A DNA stretch of 64,000 bases from Nostoc sp. LPT (lineage in GTDB: Bacteria > Cyanobacteriota > Cyanobacteriia > Cyanobacteriales > Nostocaceae), in contig NZ_JABXKF010000144.1 in assembly GCF_017115165.1 (NCBI RefSeq), positions 1-64,000 on the forward strand, given 5' to 3'. Both the position numbers and the translations under genes were made by a program. Positions 55,001-64,000 of this stretch are shown piece after piece (within the stretch, counting starts at the first letter, position 1; the number at the start of each line of letters is the position of its first letter). The notes beneath the pieces were generated by a model. That model was not told the origin of the DNA, searched no databases, and was given only the letters and a program-made list of their open reading frames with translations.

Positions 55001-57602
55001 TAGCCTTGTTTTCAATTCTGATGGGTCTTTTACTTACACTCCTAATGCTGGCTTTCAAGGTGTTGATACATTCAGCTATAAAGCGAATAATGGGAGCGCA
55101 GATTCTAATATTGCAACAGTAACTTTAAATGTTGGTAATCAAGCGCCTACAGTCACTTTGCCCAGCACAAACCCCACTTATTTTGAAAATGCACCTGCTA
55201 TCTTCATCGACCCTAGTGCAACTGTCACAGACTTTGATTCCCAAGACTTTGATTCAGGTAAATTAACTGTTCGCTTGAGTAATGGCGGTACTCCTGATGA
55301 CCGTTTTGCCATTCAAAATAGCCCGACAAATAAAATTGAATACTTTGGCACAAATATTTTTTACGATACTAGTTTAATTGGTAATTACACTGGTGGTATT
55401 GGCATCCAAGATTTAGTCATCAACTTCAACTATAAAGCTACGCCTACTGCCATCCAAGCCTTGATACGCAGTATTAATTACGCCAATGTCTCTGAAAATC
55501 CCTCCACTACTCCCCGTACTGTCAGCTTTGTGTTGACTGATGGTGATGGCGGTACTAGTACTACTGTCTTTAAGACAATTAATGTTACTGCTGTCAACGA
55601 TTCTTCTACAGTCAGTTTGCCAGGAACTAACCCCATCTATACTGAAAACGACCCTGCTATTTTCATTGATCCTAGTGCAACCGTCCTAGACCCTGATTCT
55701 CAAGACTTCGATTCAGGTAAATTGACTGTTCGCTTCAGTAATGGTGGGACTGCTGACGATCGCCTCATCATCCAAAGCAACACTACAAATAAAATTGCAG
55801 TCAACAATACAACCATTTCATACAATAGTAGTTTCATCGCTACTTTCAATGGCGGTATTGGCACTCAAGATTTAGTAATCAGCTTTAACTCTAAAGCTTC
55901 GCCTACTGCTGTTCAAGCTGTGCTACGCAGTATTAGTTACGCCAATATCTCTGAGAATCCCTCCACTACTCCCCGTACTGTCAGCTTTGTGTTGACTGAT
56001 GGTGATGGCGGTACTAGTACTACTGTCTTTAAGGCGATTAATGTTACTGCTGTCAACGATTTTCCTACACTCAGTTTGCCAGGAACTAATCCCACCTACA
56101 TTGAAAATGACCCTGCTATTTTCATCGATCCTAGTGCAACCGTCCTAGACCCTGATTCCCAAGACTTCGATTCAGGTAAATTGACTGTTCAATTCAGTAA
56201 TGGCGGAAGTGCTGACGATCGCCTCATCGTCCAAAGCAACACTACAAATAAAATTGCAGTCAACGACACCAGCATTTTGTACGATACTAGCTTGATCGCT
56301 ACTTTCAATGGCGGTATTGGCACTCAAGACTTGGTAATCAACTTTAATTCTAAAGCTACACCTGCTGCTATCCAAGCCTTGATACGCAGTATTACTTATG
56401 CCAACATCTCTGAAAATCCCTCCACTACTGCCCGTACTATCAGCTTTGTGTTGACTGATGGTGATGGTGGTACTAGTGCCATTTCCCAGACGATTAACTT
56501 GACTGCTGTCAACGATGCCCCAGTTATTACTGCAAATCAAAGCTTCAACGTTAAAGAAAATAGCAGTAATAACACGGTAGTTGGTACTGTAGTTGCTACC
56601 GATATCGAGGGAACTAGCTCATTTTCCAACTGGACAATTATTGATGGTAATCTCGATCTCGATGGAGATGGGAAAACTGCTTTTAGTATCAACCCCACTT
56701 CTGGACAAATTATTGTTAGCGATCGCGATGACCTTGACTTTGAGAGCCATCCTAACTTTCAATTACAAGTTACTGTCAGTGATGGCACTGATATAAGTGC
56801 CAAACAAGCGATCGCTGTCAATCTTAATGATGTCAGCGAAAAGACCATCTATGGTACGTCTTCAGGCAATAGGCTAAATGGCGGTACAACTGATGATACT
56901 ATCTACGGCTATGCAGGAAATGACTACCTTTACGGTCAGGATGGTAATGATCGCCTGATTGCTGGTGCTGGCAATGATTACCTTTATGGTGGTAAAGGCG
57001 ATGATATTCTCGACGGTGGTGATGGCATTGATTACGTAAATGAATCAGCTGATGTCAACTTTACCTTAACTAATACTCAACTAAACGGTTTAGGTAGTGA
57101 TAGCCTGATCAATATTGAACGGATAACATTGACAGGTGGCATTAGTAAAAATACCTTAGATGCTTCATCATTCACCATTGCTAGTGTCTATCTTTATGGT
57201 GGTAATGGTAATGATAGTCTCTTAGGTGGCAGTAATAATGATTACCTGTACGGTCAGAATGACAGCGATCGCCTAATTGGTAATGCTGGCAATGACTACC
57301 TTTATGGTGGTGCAGGTGACGACATCCTGATTGGCGGCGCTGGCAATGATTTACTCTATGGACAAACAGGTGCGGATATTTTTGTTCTCGCATCAGGAAA
57401 CGGCAGTGATACCATCTTTGATTTTAAGGATGGCATCGACAAACTTGGTTTATTCGGTGGTTTAACTTATGGGGCTTTAACTATCTCTGCAAGTAGTAAT
57501 AAGACTTCTATTCGGATTACTTCCACAAATGAGACATTAGCTATTTTGAGCGGCATCAATCCCAGCTTGATTACAGAGAGTGATTTTATACCAGTTCTCT
57601 AA
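52002..57602 (+). CDS. Giant DUF4347/delta-60/cadherin/RTX surface protein
   Basis: 1866 residues from ATG 52002. DUF4347 domain (about 5-165, HIVSHGSPGCLYLG, LILYGCNVA) is followed by seven or eight delta-60 repeats (175-570, pattern GSLDTSFGNGGKVIT..SDGKIVV). Then come beta-sandwich regions, three 155-residue repeats (about 1050-1510, DPSATVLDPDSQDFDSGKLT), a cadherin-like domain (1510-1610) and RTX calcium-binding nonapeptides (GNDYLYGGAGDD, 1625-1800). The C-terminal DTIFDFKDGIDKLGL is typical of type I secretion substrates. No secretion genes are nearby. It is probably an adhesin or surface-layer protein. Confidence 0.88.
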   Translation: MNIQKTGILFLDSSVNNYEILLKNVVSEIEVIVLDSSQDGVEQITQTLLQRHRVESVHIVSHGSPGCLYLGNTQLSLSSLERYTQELQTWFSPSLILYGCNVAVGDAGEEFLHKLHQLTGANIAASTTPTGSAALGGDWNLQVQVGKDFSMPDSIALAFKQESLSSYTGILAPGNLDSTFGVGGKVITDIGGSDTAHAIAIQADGKIVVVGETYYYNGDFAVARYNPDGSLDSSFGNSGKAIADFANQSDRAYSVAIQSDGKILISGIIYNGNQTDAGLVRYNSNGTLDTSFGNGGKVVTNFEGKNEWIKSIAVHSDGKIIVGGYLNPNDGSLNNDFALIRYNSDGSLDTSFGNGGRVITSMSNGQDGIASIVIQPDGRVVVTGSVMNTNGSNSFILARYNSNGSIDTNFGSNGKVITDFPGTDDFGNSVALQSDGKIVVAGSTGNIGADGDFALARYNSNGTLDTNFGNGGKVVTDLGSSIDVGQSLAILQNGKIVVSGFSENSDRRDFALAVYNSNGSLDTSFGNSGKVITTANGSYFQNTAVAVQSDGKIVVTGSDSGNFVVARYEAPSSHNVSTPDVTYYKLATSDFLQDWSNTNLINTDDDWSNLPSIRGFRGDALVSSMGTNPQTVVADGSATPVDVNANQSNPITYTNSGITEFALSNPTIALRGSSTATAPNLVIYLNATGRQNLQLSFTLRDIDTSTRDAIQSVAVQYRIGNTGNFINLPAAFVPDASNNASTSASYDAREARISVLLPPEVTNQSQVQVRFITTDANGEDEWIGVDDIKVTSKAIGTNQPPVVRNDTYLVPVNTSFQTAAAITALTLDSDRGNYIGQSDYYSYTLDTGKFRASRVYPDNPSSNNAIQINYYDGVKSWYLSFAAPFNAPLTAGTTYTGAARFPFQTSNQPGLDVSGDGRGYNSLTGQFTVNQIIYGSGNEILSFDATFQEYGDGDPASETFKGRIQYYATPNNLVAGVLTNETYIGNTALKATLVSGTNNGSLVFNSDGSFTYTPNAGFQGVDTFSYKANNGSADSNIATVTLNVGNQAPTVTLPSTNPTYFENAPAIFIDPSATVTDFDSQDFDSGKLTVRLSNGGTPDDRFAIQNSPTNKIEYFGTNIFYDTSLIGNYTGGIGIQDLVINFNYKATPTAIQALIRSINYANVSENPSTTPRTVSFVLTDGDGGTSTTVFKTINVTAVNDSSTVSLPGTNPIYTENDPAIFIDPSATVLDPDSQDFDSGKLTVRFSNGGTADDRLIIQSNTTNKIAVNNTTISYNSSFIATFNGGIGTQDLVISFNSKASPTAVQAVLRSISYANISENPSTTPRTVSFVLTDGDGGTSTTVFKAINVTAVNDFPTLSLPGTNPTYIENDPAIFIDPSATVLDPDSQDFDSGKLTVQFSNGGSADDRLIVQSNTTNKIAVNDTSILYDTSLIATFNGGIGTQDLVINFNSKATPAAIQALIRSITYANISENPSTTARTISFVLTDGDGGTSAISQTINLTAVNDAPVITANQSFNVKENSSNNTVVGTVVATDIEGTSSFSNWTIIDGNLDLDGDGKTAFSINPTSGQIIVSDRDDLDFESHPNFQLQVTVSDGTDISAKQAIAVNLNDVSEKTIYGTSSGNRLNGGTTDDTIYGYAGNDYLYGQDGNDRLIAGAGNDYLYGGKGDDILDGGDGIDYVNESADVNFTLTNTQLNGLGSDSLINIERITLTGGISKNTLDASSFTIASVYLYGGNGNDSLLGGSNNDYLYGQNDSDRLIGNAGNDYLYGGAGDDILIGGAGNDLLYGQTGADIFVLASGNGSDTIFDFKDGIDKLGLFGGLTYGALTISASSNKTSIRITSTNETLAILSGINPSLITESDFIPVL

Positions 57603-59004
57603 AATCTCCGTCTTCGTGTTGCCGCATCATTATTTTGAAATAGAGTTTATCGTAAATCAAAAGGTTTAAGACCCCTACCTCTACAGGTAGCGCAAAGTCG
57701 GAGCCACTCCGCCTCCAAATCATTTTCAGTCGGGGTTTAAATGGAACGTAGTTGCCACAACGCTCTTAACCCGCGCATCGCCCTTGGCGTCTCCCCGCAG
57801 GAGTTGGCACTTCTCAACTCTTAGAGACGCACTCGCGTTCGTCTGAAAATGTCTAAAATGTTTGAATGCGTAAATGCGTGAATGCGTGAATTGTTAAGAG
57901 TTTGCCTCCAGAAATTTTAGAAGAAAAATCATAAACTCTTAAATCAAATCCACTCCCCCACGCCTTACCTACGGTGTACACACAAGTCCTAAAAACCTAG
58001 CTTAATAAGACTTTTCTCGTTCTCGTTCCCAGTCTCAGACTGGGAATGCATTTATTGAGTCTCTGACTCAATGCCTGACTGGAGGCAGCATCTAATAGCC
58101 ATTCCCATGCAGAGTACGGGAACGAGATAAACCATAGAACAATGGAAAATCAAGCTTTTTTCGACTTGTGTGTACATCGTAGGTTAGAAATACGTGCTTT
58201 TGGCAATTTGGCATCCAAAGTTTTTCTGTTGCAGTTTTAATTTATATATCAACAGGGTTACAGGGACATTGAGAAAATTCTACAAGGGATCAATTCCCGT
58301 CTCAAAATCCTACCCAATGGCCAGTTGTTGACGTTCACGCTCTCCGAACCACCTTAAGGTGGATGCAGCGCAAGCGTCACCGCTTCACTACAACTGGCTA
58401 GAAATCAAACAGAAAATATATAGTACAAATGCACTGACACAGATTTCAGTTGGGGATGGCAGTCTTTGAGTCTGTAGTTGTCTTAGTTTACGTCAAGCTA
58501 AATTTTGCGGACAGTAGCCCAATCCACAGATATAATTTTGTCGGAATACATATAGCCGTAGTCACATAGGTTAGGACAGTGTTAATTGCTCAAAGCCTTA
58601 AATTGACTGGGTTTTTACTCAGCACTCAGCACGGGCTAAACGCCCCGCTGACGCTAACAGCACTCAGCACTTTGCTATACTTCAATATTTGTTTTTTATT
58701 TTTGTAATATATTTTCCTTGACTACAGATAAAAGGTTTTTATCTGTAGCCAAAAAAGATATATGAAATAAAATGAACATGCTAGAGGAGGTAAATATAAT
58801 AGTTCAAATGAAAATTGTTATAAATTGCAGTACGAATATTAGGGTTTAACCTTTGAGCAATTGGTTTGATTTTGAAGTTATTACCAACTATCAAGTTTAA
58901 GCTTAAATTTAACTTAACGTTTTGGGTAATTTAGAATAAATGAAATACTGAAACAAATTTTCACATTAACTAAATCTAGATACATAGACTACTATAATAT
59001 TACT
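57603..59004. other. 1.4-kb non-coding region with dispersed repeats
   Basis: Holds the 57968-58183 element, a GTAGC-type palindrome near 57680, short direct repeats (GTGAATGCGTGAA-like near 57880) and a long AT-rich leader (58680-59004) of the photoreceptor gene. All open frames are short and unsupported. Confidence 0.6.
57968..58183. mobile_element. 216-bp element with the same ends as the 48998-49368 MITE
   Basis: CCTACGGTGTACACACAAGT at 57968-57987 and the inverse of ACTTGTGTGTACATCGTAGG at 58164-58183 (one mismatch). The interior differs from the 49-kb copy: it has CGTTCCCAGTCTCAGACTGG, a palindromic core, instead of the 21-bp array. Shared ends with unrelated interiors show a family mobilised in trans or built from modular parts. 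Confidence 0.7.
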
Positions 59005-62000
59005 ATGCTGTTCAATCGTCTATCGGGTTCTGAAATTGATTTAAAGCAAATCCTCGATCAAATTAGGATGCTCGCCGATCAAATTCATCAGTCACTTGGA
59101 GTGAGTGAAATTCTCAAGATTATTGTCAGCGAAGTTAGAAAAACTTTAGAAAGCGACCGCGCTATTATCTATCGCTTTTTGTCCAATGGAGATGGAGTCA
59201 TCGCAGAAGAGTCTGTAAGTCATGAATCGAAACTGATTTTAGGGCAATTAATTTACGATCCTTGCTTCAATGCGACATGGGTAGAGCGATATCGAGATGG
59301 AAGCGTTGGTGTTATTGAAGACATTCATACTACAAACCTTGACCCTTGTTATAAAAAGTTATTAACGGACTTGCAGGTTCGAGCTAATTTAGTAGTACCA
59401 ATTTTAGTAAACAATCAAGAAATTGATGGAGTTTCTAATATATATCCTCATTTGTGGGGCTTACTAATTGCTCACCAGTGCAGTGGCTCACGTCAATGGA
59501 GTTCTTTAGAAATTGAGTATTTCCAACTGATAGCCGCAGAGCTAGGAATCGCTCTTGGGGAAGCAGAACGCCATCAGCGAAGGGCTACATCCTGCCAAAA
59601 CCTAACGCTGCAACTCAATCAAAACCTAAAAAATTTGACAGTTCAGCCGAAATTGAAGCTGAGGCCAATCAAAAGAACTCTGTATAAGAATTTTAGAGAA
59701 TCCATTATAACAAGAACAGCATTGCCAAAGAATATATCAGTTGCAGACTTAATTGCATTTGACCGATTACAAACTCCAGTTTGGATTTATGATATTCAAA
59801 ATTTGCAGATGTGGTGGGCGAATCAATCCGCTCTGCATATTTGGAATGCTCAAAGTCGAGAAGAATTGCTCAATCGCAACTTCAGTGATATTTCCCAGTC
59901 TACTCACATTCGATTGCAAAGCTATTTACAAGAATTTCAGCAAGGGAAAACCATCGCTGAAAACTGGACATTTTACCCCAAAGGAAAACCTGTTTCTCTT
60001 CGCTGTATCTTTTCTGGAATTCAAATTGAACAAGGGCGAATGGCAATGCTGGTTGAAGGATCAACAGAAGTCATCAATCAGATCGATCGAGAAACACTCA
60101 GATCGATTGAAGCCCTACGTCATACCACAGCGATCGTCTCGCTTTACACGATGGATGGTGTACCTTTGATGCAAAACCCGGCAGCCCTTCGCTGTTATCG
60201 GGATACCCTGCACCCTAACTCGTCAGCTGAGAATATTTTCCTGAGTCACTTTGTCGACAAGAGTGTTGGGCAACAAGCTATGGAGGCGATTAATTTAGGT
60301 GAGATGTTCAGCATAGAGGCTCAGGTGTTCACTACTAAAGGGATTCAATGGCATGGGATAGATATACGATGCAGCTGCGATCCCGTCACGGGTAACTCCA
60401 TCATCCTCGTCAACGAAAAGAATATTACCAAGCAACAAGCTGCGCTACAAGAACACCAGCGTACAGAGTCAGAATTGCGCTGGCGGGAAGCTTTGCTGCG
60501 TTCCATGACTGACACTTCCTTGCTGGGATTCTTTGTTGTTGACAATCACACCGACGAAATCCTCTATTTCAATCACCACTTCTGTAAAATTTGGGGCATC
60601 GAACATCTAGAAGACCAAATGCGTTTGGGTGCTTTAAAAAATAATGACATCATTCCTGAGTGTATACCTTCAATTGTTGATGTATCGGCATTTGCCGAAT
60701 CCTTTAAACTGTTGCAGTCTGAAGAAAATCGTAGCACGATTGAGGATGAAATTTTATTTGTCGATGGGCGAACGATTCGCCGCTTTTCCAGCCAAATTCG
60801 GGATATTCAGGATCGATACTTTGGGCGATTATACATTTTTGAAGACATCACCCCACGTAAACAAATCGAAGCCGCACTCAAAACCAGTGAAGAAAGATGG
60901 CAGTATGCCTTAGAAGGAAATGGGGACGGAGTTTGGGACTTGAATGCTGAAACTAACGAAGTCTTTTTCTCCCGGCGATGGAAAGAAATGTTAGGGTTTG
61001 CAGAGCATGAAATTGGAAATACCCTCAGTGAATGGGAAGAACGGGTTCACCCTGATGATAAAGCGAGGGTTATCGAAGAGATTATCAAGCATTTGTACGG
61101 TGAAACCCAACAATATGTCAGTGAATATCGGATTAAGTGCAAAGATGGAACCTACAAGTGGATTCTAGATCGGGGGCAAATTTCGAGTCGCGCAGCCAAT
61201 GGTTTTCCCCTACGGATGTTAGGAACCCATACTGATATTACTGAACGCAAGCGTATGGAAGAAGCACTGCGAGAAGGCGAACAACGCTATCGTTCCGTAA
61301 TTACAGCGATGGCAGAAGGTATTGTCTTACAGCAATCCGATGGGCGAATTACCGCTTGTAACGACAGTGCCGAAAGAATTTTAGGGTTAACAACCGATCA
61401 AATGATCGGGCGAACTTTCATCGATCCGCGATGGCGAGCGATTCATGAAGATGGTACTTCTTTTCCAGAGGAAACTCACCCCGCCTTTGTCACCTTACGC
61501 ACCGGACAACCCCAATTTCATGTAATTATGGGAGTTTACAAACCTGATAACAGCTTGATTTGGATTTCAATCAATTCTCAGCCACTGTTTGAATCCGATG
61601 AATCAAAACCATCTGCGGTGGTGACATCATTTACAGATATCACAGACCGCAAACAGGCACAAATTGCCCTGCAACAGCAAACAGAACGGGAACGCATGGT
61701 CTATGCGATCGCTCAACATATCCGCAAGTCTTTGGACTTGGATGAAATCTTGAACACAACTGTTGCTGAAGTTCGACGTTTTCTGCAAACCGATCGCGTC
61801 ATCATCTACCGCTTTAACGCTGATTGGAGTGGTGTGGTTGTCACCGAGTCTGTAGCAGAAGGTTGGCAAGCAATTTTGAATATGGAAATTACAGACAACT
61901 ATTTTGTCGAAACACAGGGACAGTATTATCAACAAAGTACCCTTAAAGTCACTCCAGATATCTACACCGCCGGATTGGCCCCTTGTCATCTAGAGTTATT

Positions 62001-62727
62001 GCAACAGTTGCAAGTCAGAGCCAAGCTAGTTGTACCAATTTTACAAGGCGATCGCCTTTGGGGACTTTTGGTTGCTCATGATTGTAGCACCCCGCGTCAG
62101 TGGCAACCTTGGGAGAGCGAACTGCTTCAGCAATTGGCAACACAGGTAGCGATCGCTATTCAACAATCAGAACTTTATCAACAATTGCAGCGTGCTAACC
62201 AGCAACTTGAAAATATGGTGATGGTGGATGAATTAACTCAAATCGCCAATCGCCGATGTTTTGATATTAAACTTAATTCTGTCTGGCAATATCTTTTACG
62301 AGAACAAGGTTTTATTTCACTACTTCTATGCGACATTGATTATTTTAAACAATATAACGATACTTATGGTCATGCAACCGGAGATAATTGTTTGCGCTTT
62401 ATTGCCCAAGCTTTCAAACAAAGTGTCAAACGTTCTAGGGATTTAGTTGCTCGTTATGGCGGAGAAGAGTTTGTTGTCATCTTGCCTAATACTGCTAGTG
62501 ATGGGGCTTTTTACGTTGCCCAAGAAATTCATAAAGCTCTAGAACAGCTAAATATTCCCCATGCGGCATCGGCTGTGAAACATCACGTCACCTTGAGTAT
62601 TGGAATTGCCACAGTGATTCCAACACCTAATATGGTTCCTTTAGATTTGATTCAGGCAGCAGATCAAGCCCTTTATCAAGCCAAAGCAAACGGGCGCGAT
62701 CGTTCTTGTATAAATAGACTGTCTTAG
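59005..62727 (+). CDS. Cyanobacteriochrome-type photoreceptor diguanylate cyclase (GAF-PAS5-GAF-GGDEF)
   Basis: 1240 residues. GAF1 (about 20-185) has a DXCF motif DPCF with Cys87 and the canonical bilin Cys115 in DPCY, 28 residues apart, as in DXCF cyanobacteriochromes. Five PAS/PAC domains follow (about 246, 365, 492, 629 and 757 onward). GAF2 (893-1060) has CH at Cys994-His995 but no DXCF cysteine. GGDEF (1072-1238) has an intact catalytic GGEEF (1152-1156) and a candidate inhibitory I-site RSRD (1143-1146). It should make c-di-GMP under light control. Bilin binding is inference from the motifs. Confidence 0.9.
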   Translation: MLFNRLSGSEIDLKQILDQIRMLADQIHQSLGVSEILKIIVSEVRKTLESDRAIIYRFLSNGDGVIAEESVSHESKLILGQLIYDPCFNATWVERYRDGSVGVIEDIHTTNLDPCYKKLLTDLQVRANLVVPILVNNQEIDGVSNIYPHLWGLLIAHQCSGSRQWSSLEIEYFQLIAAELGIALGEAERHQRRATSCQNLTLQLNQNLKNLTVQPKLKLRPIKRTLYKNFRESIITRTALPKNISVADLIAFDRLQTPVWIYDIQNLQMWWANQSALHIWNAQSREELLNRNFSDISQSTHIRLQSYLQEFQQGKTIAENWTFYPKGKPVSLRCIFSGIQIEQGRMAMLVEGSTEVINQIDRETLRSIEALRHTTAIVSLYTMDGVPLMQNPAALRCYRDTLHPNSSAENIFLSHFVDKSVGQQAMEAINLGEMFSIEAQVFTTKGIQWHGIDIRCSCDPVTGNSIILVNEKNITKQQAALQEHQRTESELRWREALLRSMTDTSLLGFFVVDNHTDEILYFNHHFCKIWGIEHLEDQMRLGALKNNDIIPECIPSIVDVSAFAESFKLLQSEENRSTIEDEILFVDGRTIRRFSSQIRDIQDRYFGRLYIFEDITPRKQIEAALKTSEERWQYALEGNGDGVWDLNAETNEVFFSRRWKEMLGFAEHEIGNTLSEWEERVHPDDKARVIEEIIKHLYGETQQYVSEYRIKCKDGTYKWILDRGQISSRAANGFPLRMLGTHTDITERKRMEEALREGEQRYRSVITAMAEGIVLQQSDGRITACNDSAERILGLTTDQMIGRTFIDPRWRAIHEDGTSFPEETHPAFVTLRTGQPQFHVIMGVYKPDNSLIWISINSQPLFESDESKPSAVVTSFTDITDRKQAQIALQQQTERERMVYAIAQHIRKSLDLDEILNTTVAEVRRFLQTDRVIIYRFNADWSGVVVTESVAEGWQAILNMEITDNYFVETQGQYYQQSTLKVTPDIYTAGLAPCHLELLQQLQVRAKLVVPILQGDRLWGLLVAHDCSTPRQWQPWESELLQQLATQVAIAIQQSELYQQLQRANQQLENMVMVDELTQIANRRCFDIKLNSVWQYLLREQGFISLLLCDIDYFKQYNDTYGHATGDNCLRFIAQAFKQSVKRSRDLVARYGGEEFVVILPNTASDGAFYVAQEIHKALEQLNIPHAASAVKHHVTLSIGIATVIPTPNMVPLDLIQAADQALYQAKANGRDRSCINRLS

Positions 62728-63099
62728 AGAGTGAGCACAATCTAAGTCTCGAAGCCAGGTAAAAAAAACTGTTTTACTTCTCTTAGCACTGCAAAGCGTA
62801 GCCCATTTTGACTCATGAATTCTGAATTCTGCTCTATCTAAAAATTTTCCACAAAAAAACTTTTAAAAAACTTATGAGTTGATTGATTATTCTAATTTAT
62901 AAAAGGAGCGACAGAGCCGCTTTAACGACTATCTTATATCGCTTGTTCAGCTGCTTTCATCGCTAACACAGACTGGATTTTAACAACTCTAAATCACATG
63001 AATATTAAATGACTCTTAAACCGTGTCATCAGGTACTCTTGCATCTTACTTAAGTCTGATATCTTCTGGAGAACAGCTTTGTTGTTGTCAGGTAGATTG
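62728..63099. other. Intergenic region before the carbonic anhydrase gene
   Basis: About 370 nt, AT-rich, without a gene. GAATTCTGAATTCTG near 62817 is a short direct repeat. The carbonic anhydrase promoter must lie here; I see no clear -10/-35 pair. Confidence 0.35.
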
Positions 63100-63822
63100 A
63101 TGAGTCGAATTAATGGATTTGTCGGGCGACGTAATTTCTTGAAATTCGCTAGTGTTGTAGGTATTGCAGCTACTACTTTTGGTGATAGCTTTTGGAATTC
63201 AGAGCAAACTGCTGTTGCTGATATTCACCCAGTTAACCCTAATTCAATCAGTCCGAATGAAGCCATCAGACGCTTGCTTGATGGTAATCAAAGATTTATC
63301 TATCAAAAACGTCAATATCCCGATCAATCACTAGAACACCTACGATTAGTTGCTAAAGCTCAGTATCCCTTTGCCGCCATATTGGGCTGTGCAGATTCTA
63401 GAGTACCTGCAGAAATTGTCTTCGATCAAGGACTTGGAGATTTATTTGTCGTGCGAGTTGCTGGTAATGTTGTCAGTGACACGATTATAGGTAGTCTGGA
63501 ATATTCTACAGCAGTATTGGGTTCGCAGTTGATTATGGTTTTGGGTCATAGAAGATGCGGTGCAGTAGCAGAAGCAATCAAAAACGAACCACTTCCTGGA
63601 AGAATTGGTTTGATTATTGAGGGCATCAAACCATCTGTAGAAAGGGTAAAGTTCAAAACGGGTGATAATATGCAAGATGCAGTTATAGCCAACATTCAGT
63701 ATCAAACTGAAAAATTGCAAGAAAGCTCAACTATTTTAGCTAAATTGCTTTGTGAAGGTAAACTAAAAATTGTTGGTGCTTGTTACGATATTGACACTGG
63801 TAAAGTCAACATTATTACTTGA
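63100..63822 (+). CDS. Tat-exported beta-carbonic anhydrase
   Basis: 240 residues from ATG 63100 (TTG 63079 is an unlikely earlier start). The Tat signal GRRNFLKFASVVGIAATTFG gives the twin arginine at residues 10-11. The enzyme core has zinc ligands Cys in LGCADSR, with catalytic Asp-Arg, and His/Cys in LGHRRCGAVAEA. It reversibly hydrates CO2, here in the periplasm or outer cell layer, like the EcaB-type enzymes of cyanobacteria. A role in carbon supply or pH control is inferred. Confidence 0.92.
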   Translation: MSRINGFVGRRNFLKFASVVGIAATTFGDSFWNSEQTAVADIHPVNPNSISPNEAIRRLLDGNQRFIYQKRQYPDQSLEHLRLVAKAQYPFAAILGCADSRVPAEIVFDQGLGDLFVVRVAGNVVSDTIIGSLEYSTAVLGSQLIMVLGHRRCGAVAEAIKNEPLPGRIGLIIEGIKPSVERVKFKTGDNMQDAVIANIQYQTEKLQESSTILAKLLCEGKLKIVGACYDIDTGKVNIIT

Positions 63823-64000
63823 ATATCTCACAATTTTTAAGTGTATAATTCCTAGTTCGATGTTGATCTATGCTAATGCAAACTCACGAAAATTTAGAAA
63901 AAACTTAAAGCTTGTAACAAATAAACCCAGCAGGGACTATATAACAAAGCCGCCTGCCAGGAAGGTATAGTATATTTTAGCCATGTTTGATTGGTTAGCG

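Overview
The window comes from a filamentous, Nostoc/Anabaena-like cyanobacterium. The octamer GCGATCGC (HIP1) occurs throughout. Several families are typical of Nostocales: Uma2 nucleases, DUF6887/DUF6888 pairs, AMIN-TonB receptors, DUF4347/RTX adhesins, GAF-PAS-GGDEF sensors, short tandem heptamers and many small inverted-repeat elements. No rRNA, tRNA or CRISPR array was seen.

Layout. (a) 1-16.2 kb is an accessory, defence-like region. It holds a P-loop NTPase next to a giant STAND-WD40-TPR protein split by an amber codon, a relic ParD antitoxin and a 9 x 21-bp tandem repeat. It also holds a two-gene NLR module: a small helical putative effector plus an NB-ARC-TPR receptor that share a ~30-residue motif. 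Next come a DUF6888/DUF6887 pair, a RelE-like toxin with an amber at codon 3, two orphan proteins, a Uma2 gene with an in-frame stop and a PD-(D/E)XK nuclease-like protein. (b) 16.4-23.6 kb: acs, an AraC/PchR-type regulator, a TonB-dependent siderophore receptor, the relic of a second receptor cut by a MITE, and an exported TPR protein. (c) 24-27.5 kb: an AbiA-like reverse transcriptase with a C-terminal HEPN motif, and two Uma2 proteins (one truncated). (d) 27.6-33 kb: a MarR-EmrA-MFS-EmrB efflux cluster on the minus strand, with two near-identical palindromic operator candidates. (e) 33-42.6 kb: a GT39-type glycosyltransferase, a methyltransferase, a second AMIN-TonB receptor, an EVE-domain protein, an MtfA-like peptidase, and a matrixin-type protease with six virtually identical 159-bp repeats. 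(f) 42.9-51 kb: an Hsp70-like ATPase with its membrane partner, a DUF62-family protein, an SDR, S-formylglutathione hydrolase, an MBL/ODP-fold protein and a VOC protein. (g) 51-64 kb: an IS982 relic, a 1866-residue DUF4347/delta-60/cadherin/RTX protein, a cyanobacteriochrome-type GAF/PAS/GAF/GGDEF photoreceptor and a Tat-exported beta-carbonic anhydrase.

Themes. Regions b, d and e combine siderophore uptake receptors, an AraC regulator and an EntS-like exporter, suggesting iron and siderophore traffic (inference). Regions a and c hold NLR/STAND, RT-HEPN, nuclease and toxin-antitoxin genes typical of phage defence. Many genes are broken by a single in-frame stop or a small indel, and at least six families of small palindromic elements are present, so the accessory regions are actively decaying. 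The strongest candidates for a notable system are the NLR/effector pair at 8.7-12.4 kb, the RT-HEPN protein at 24-26 kb and the two-cysteine CBCR diguanylate cyclase at 59-62.7 kb.
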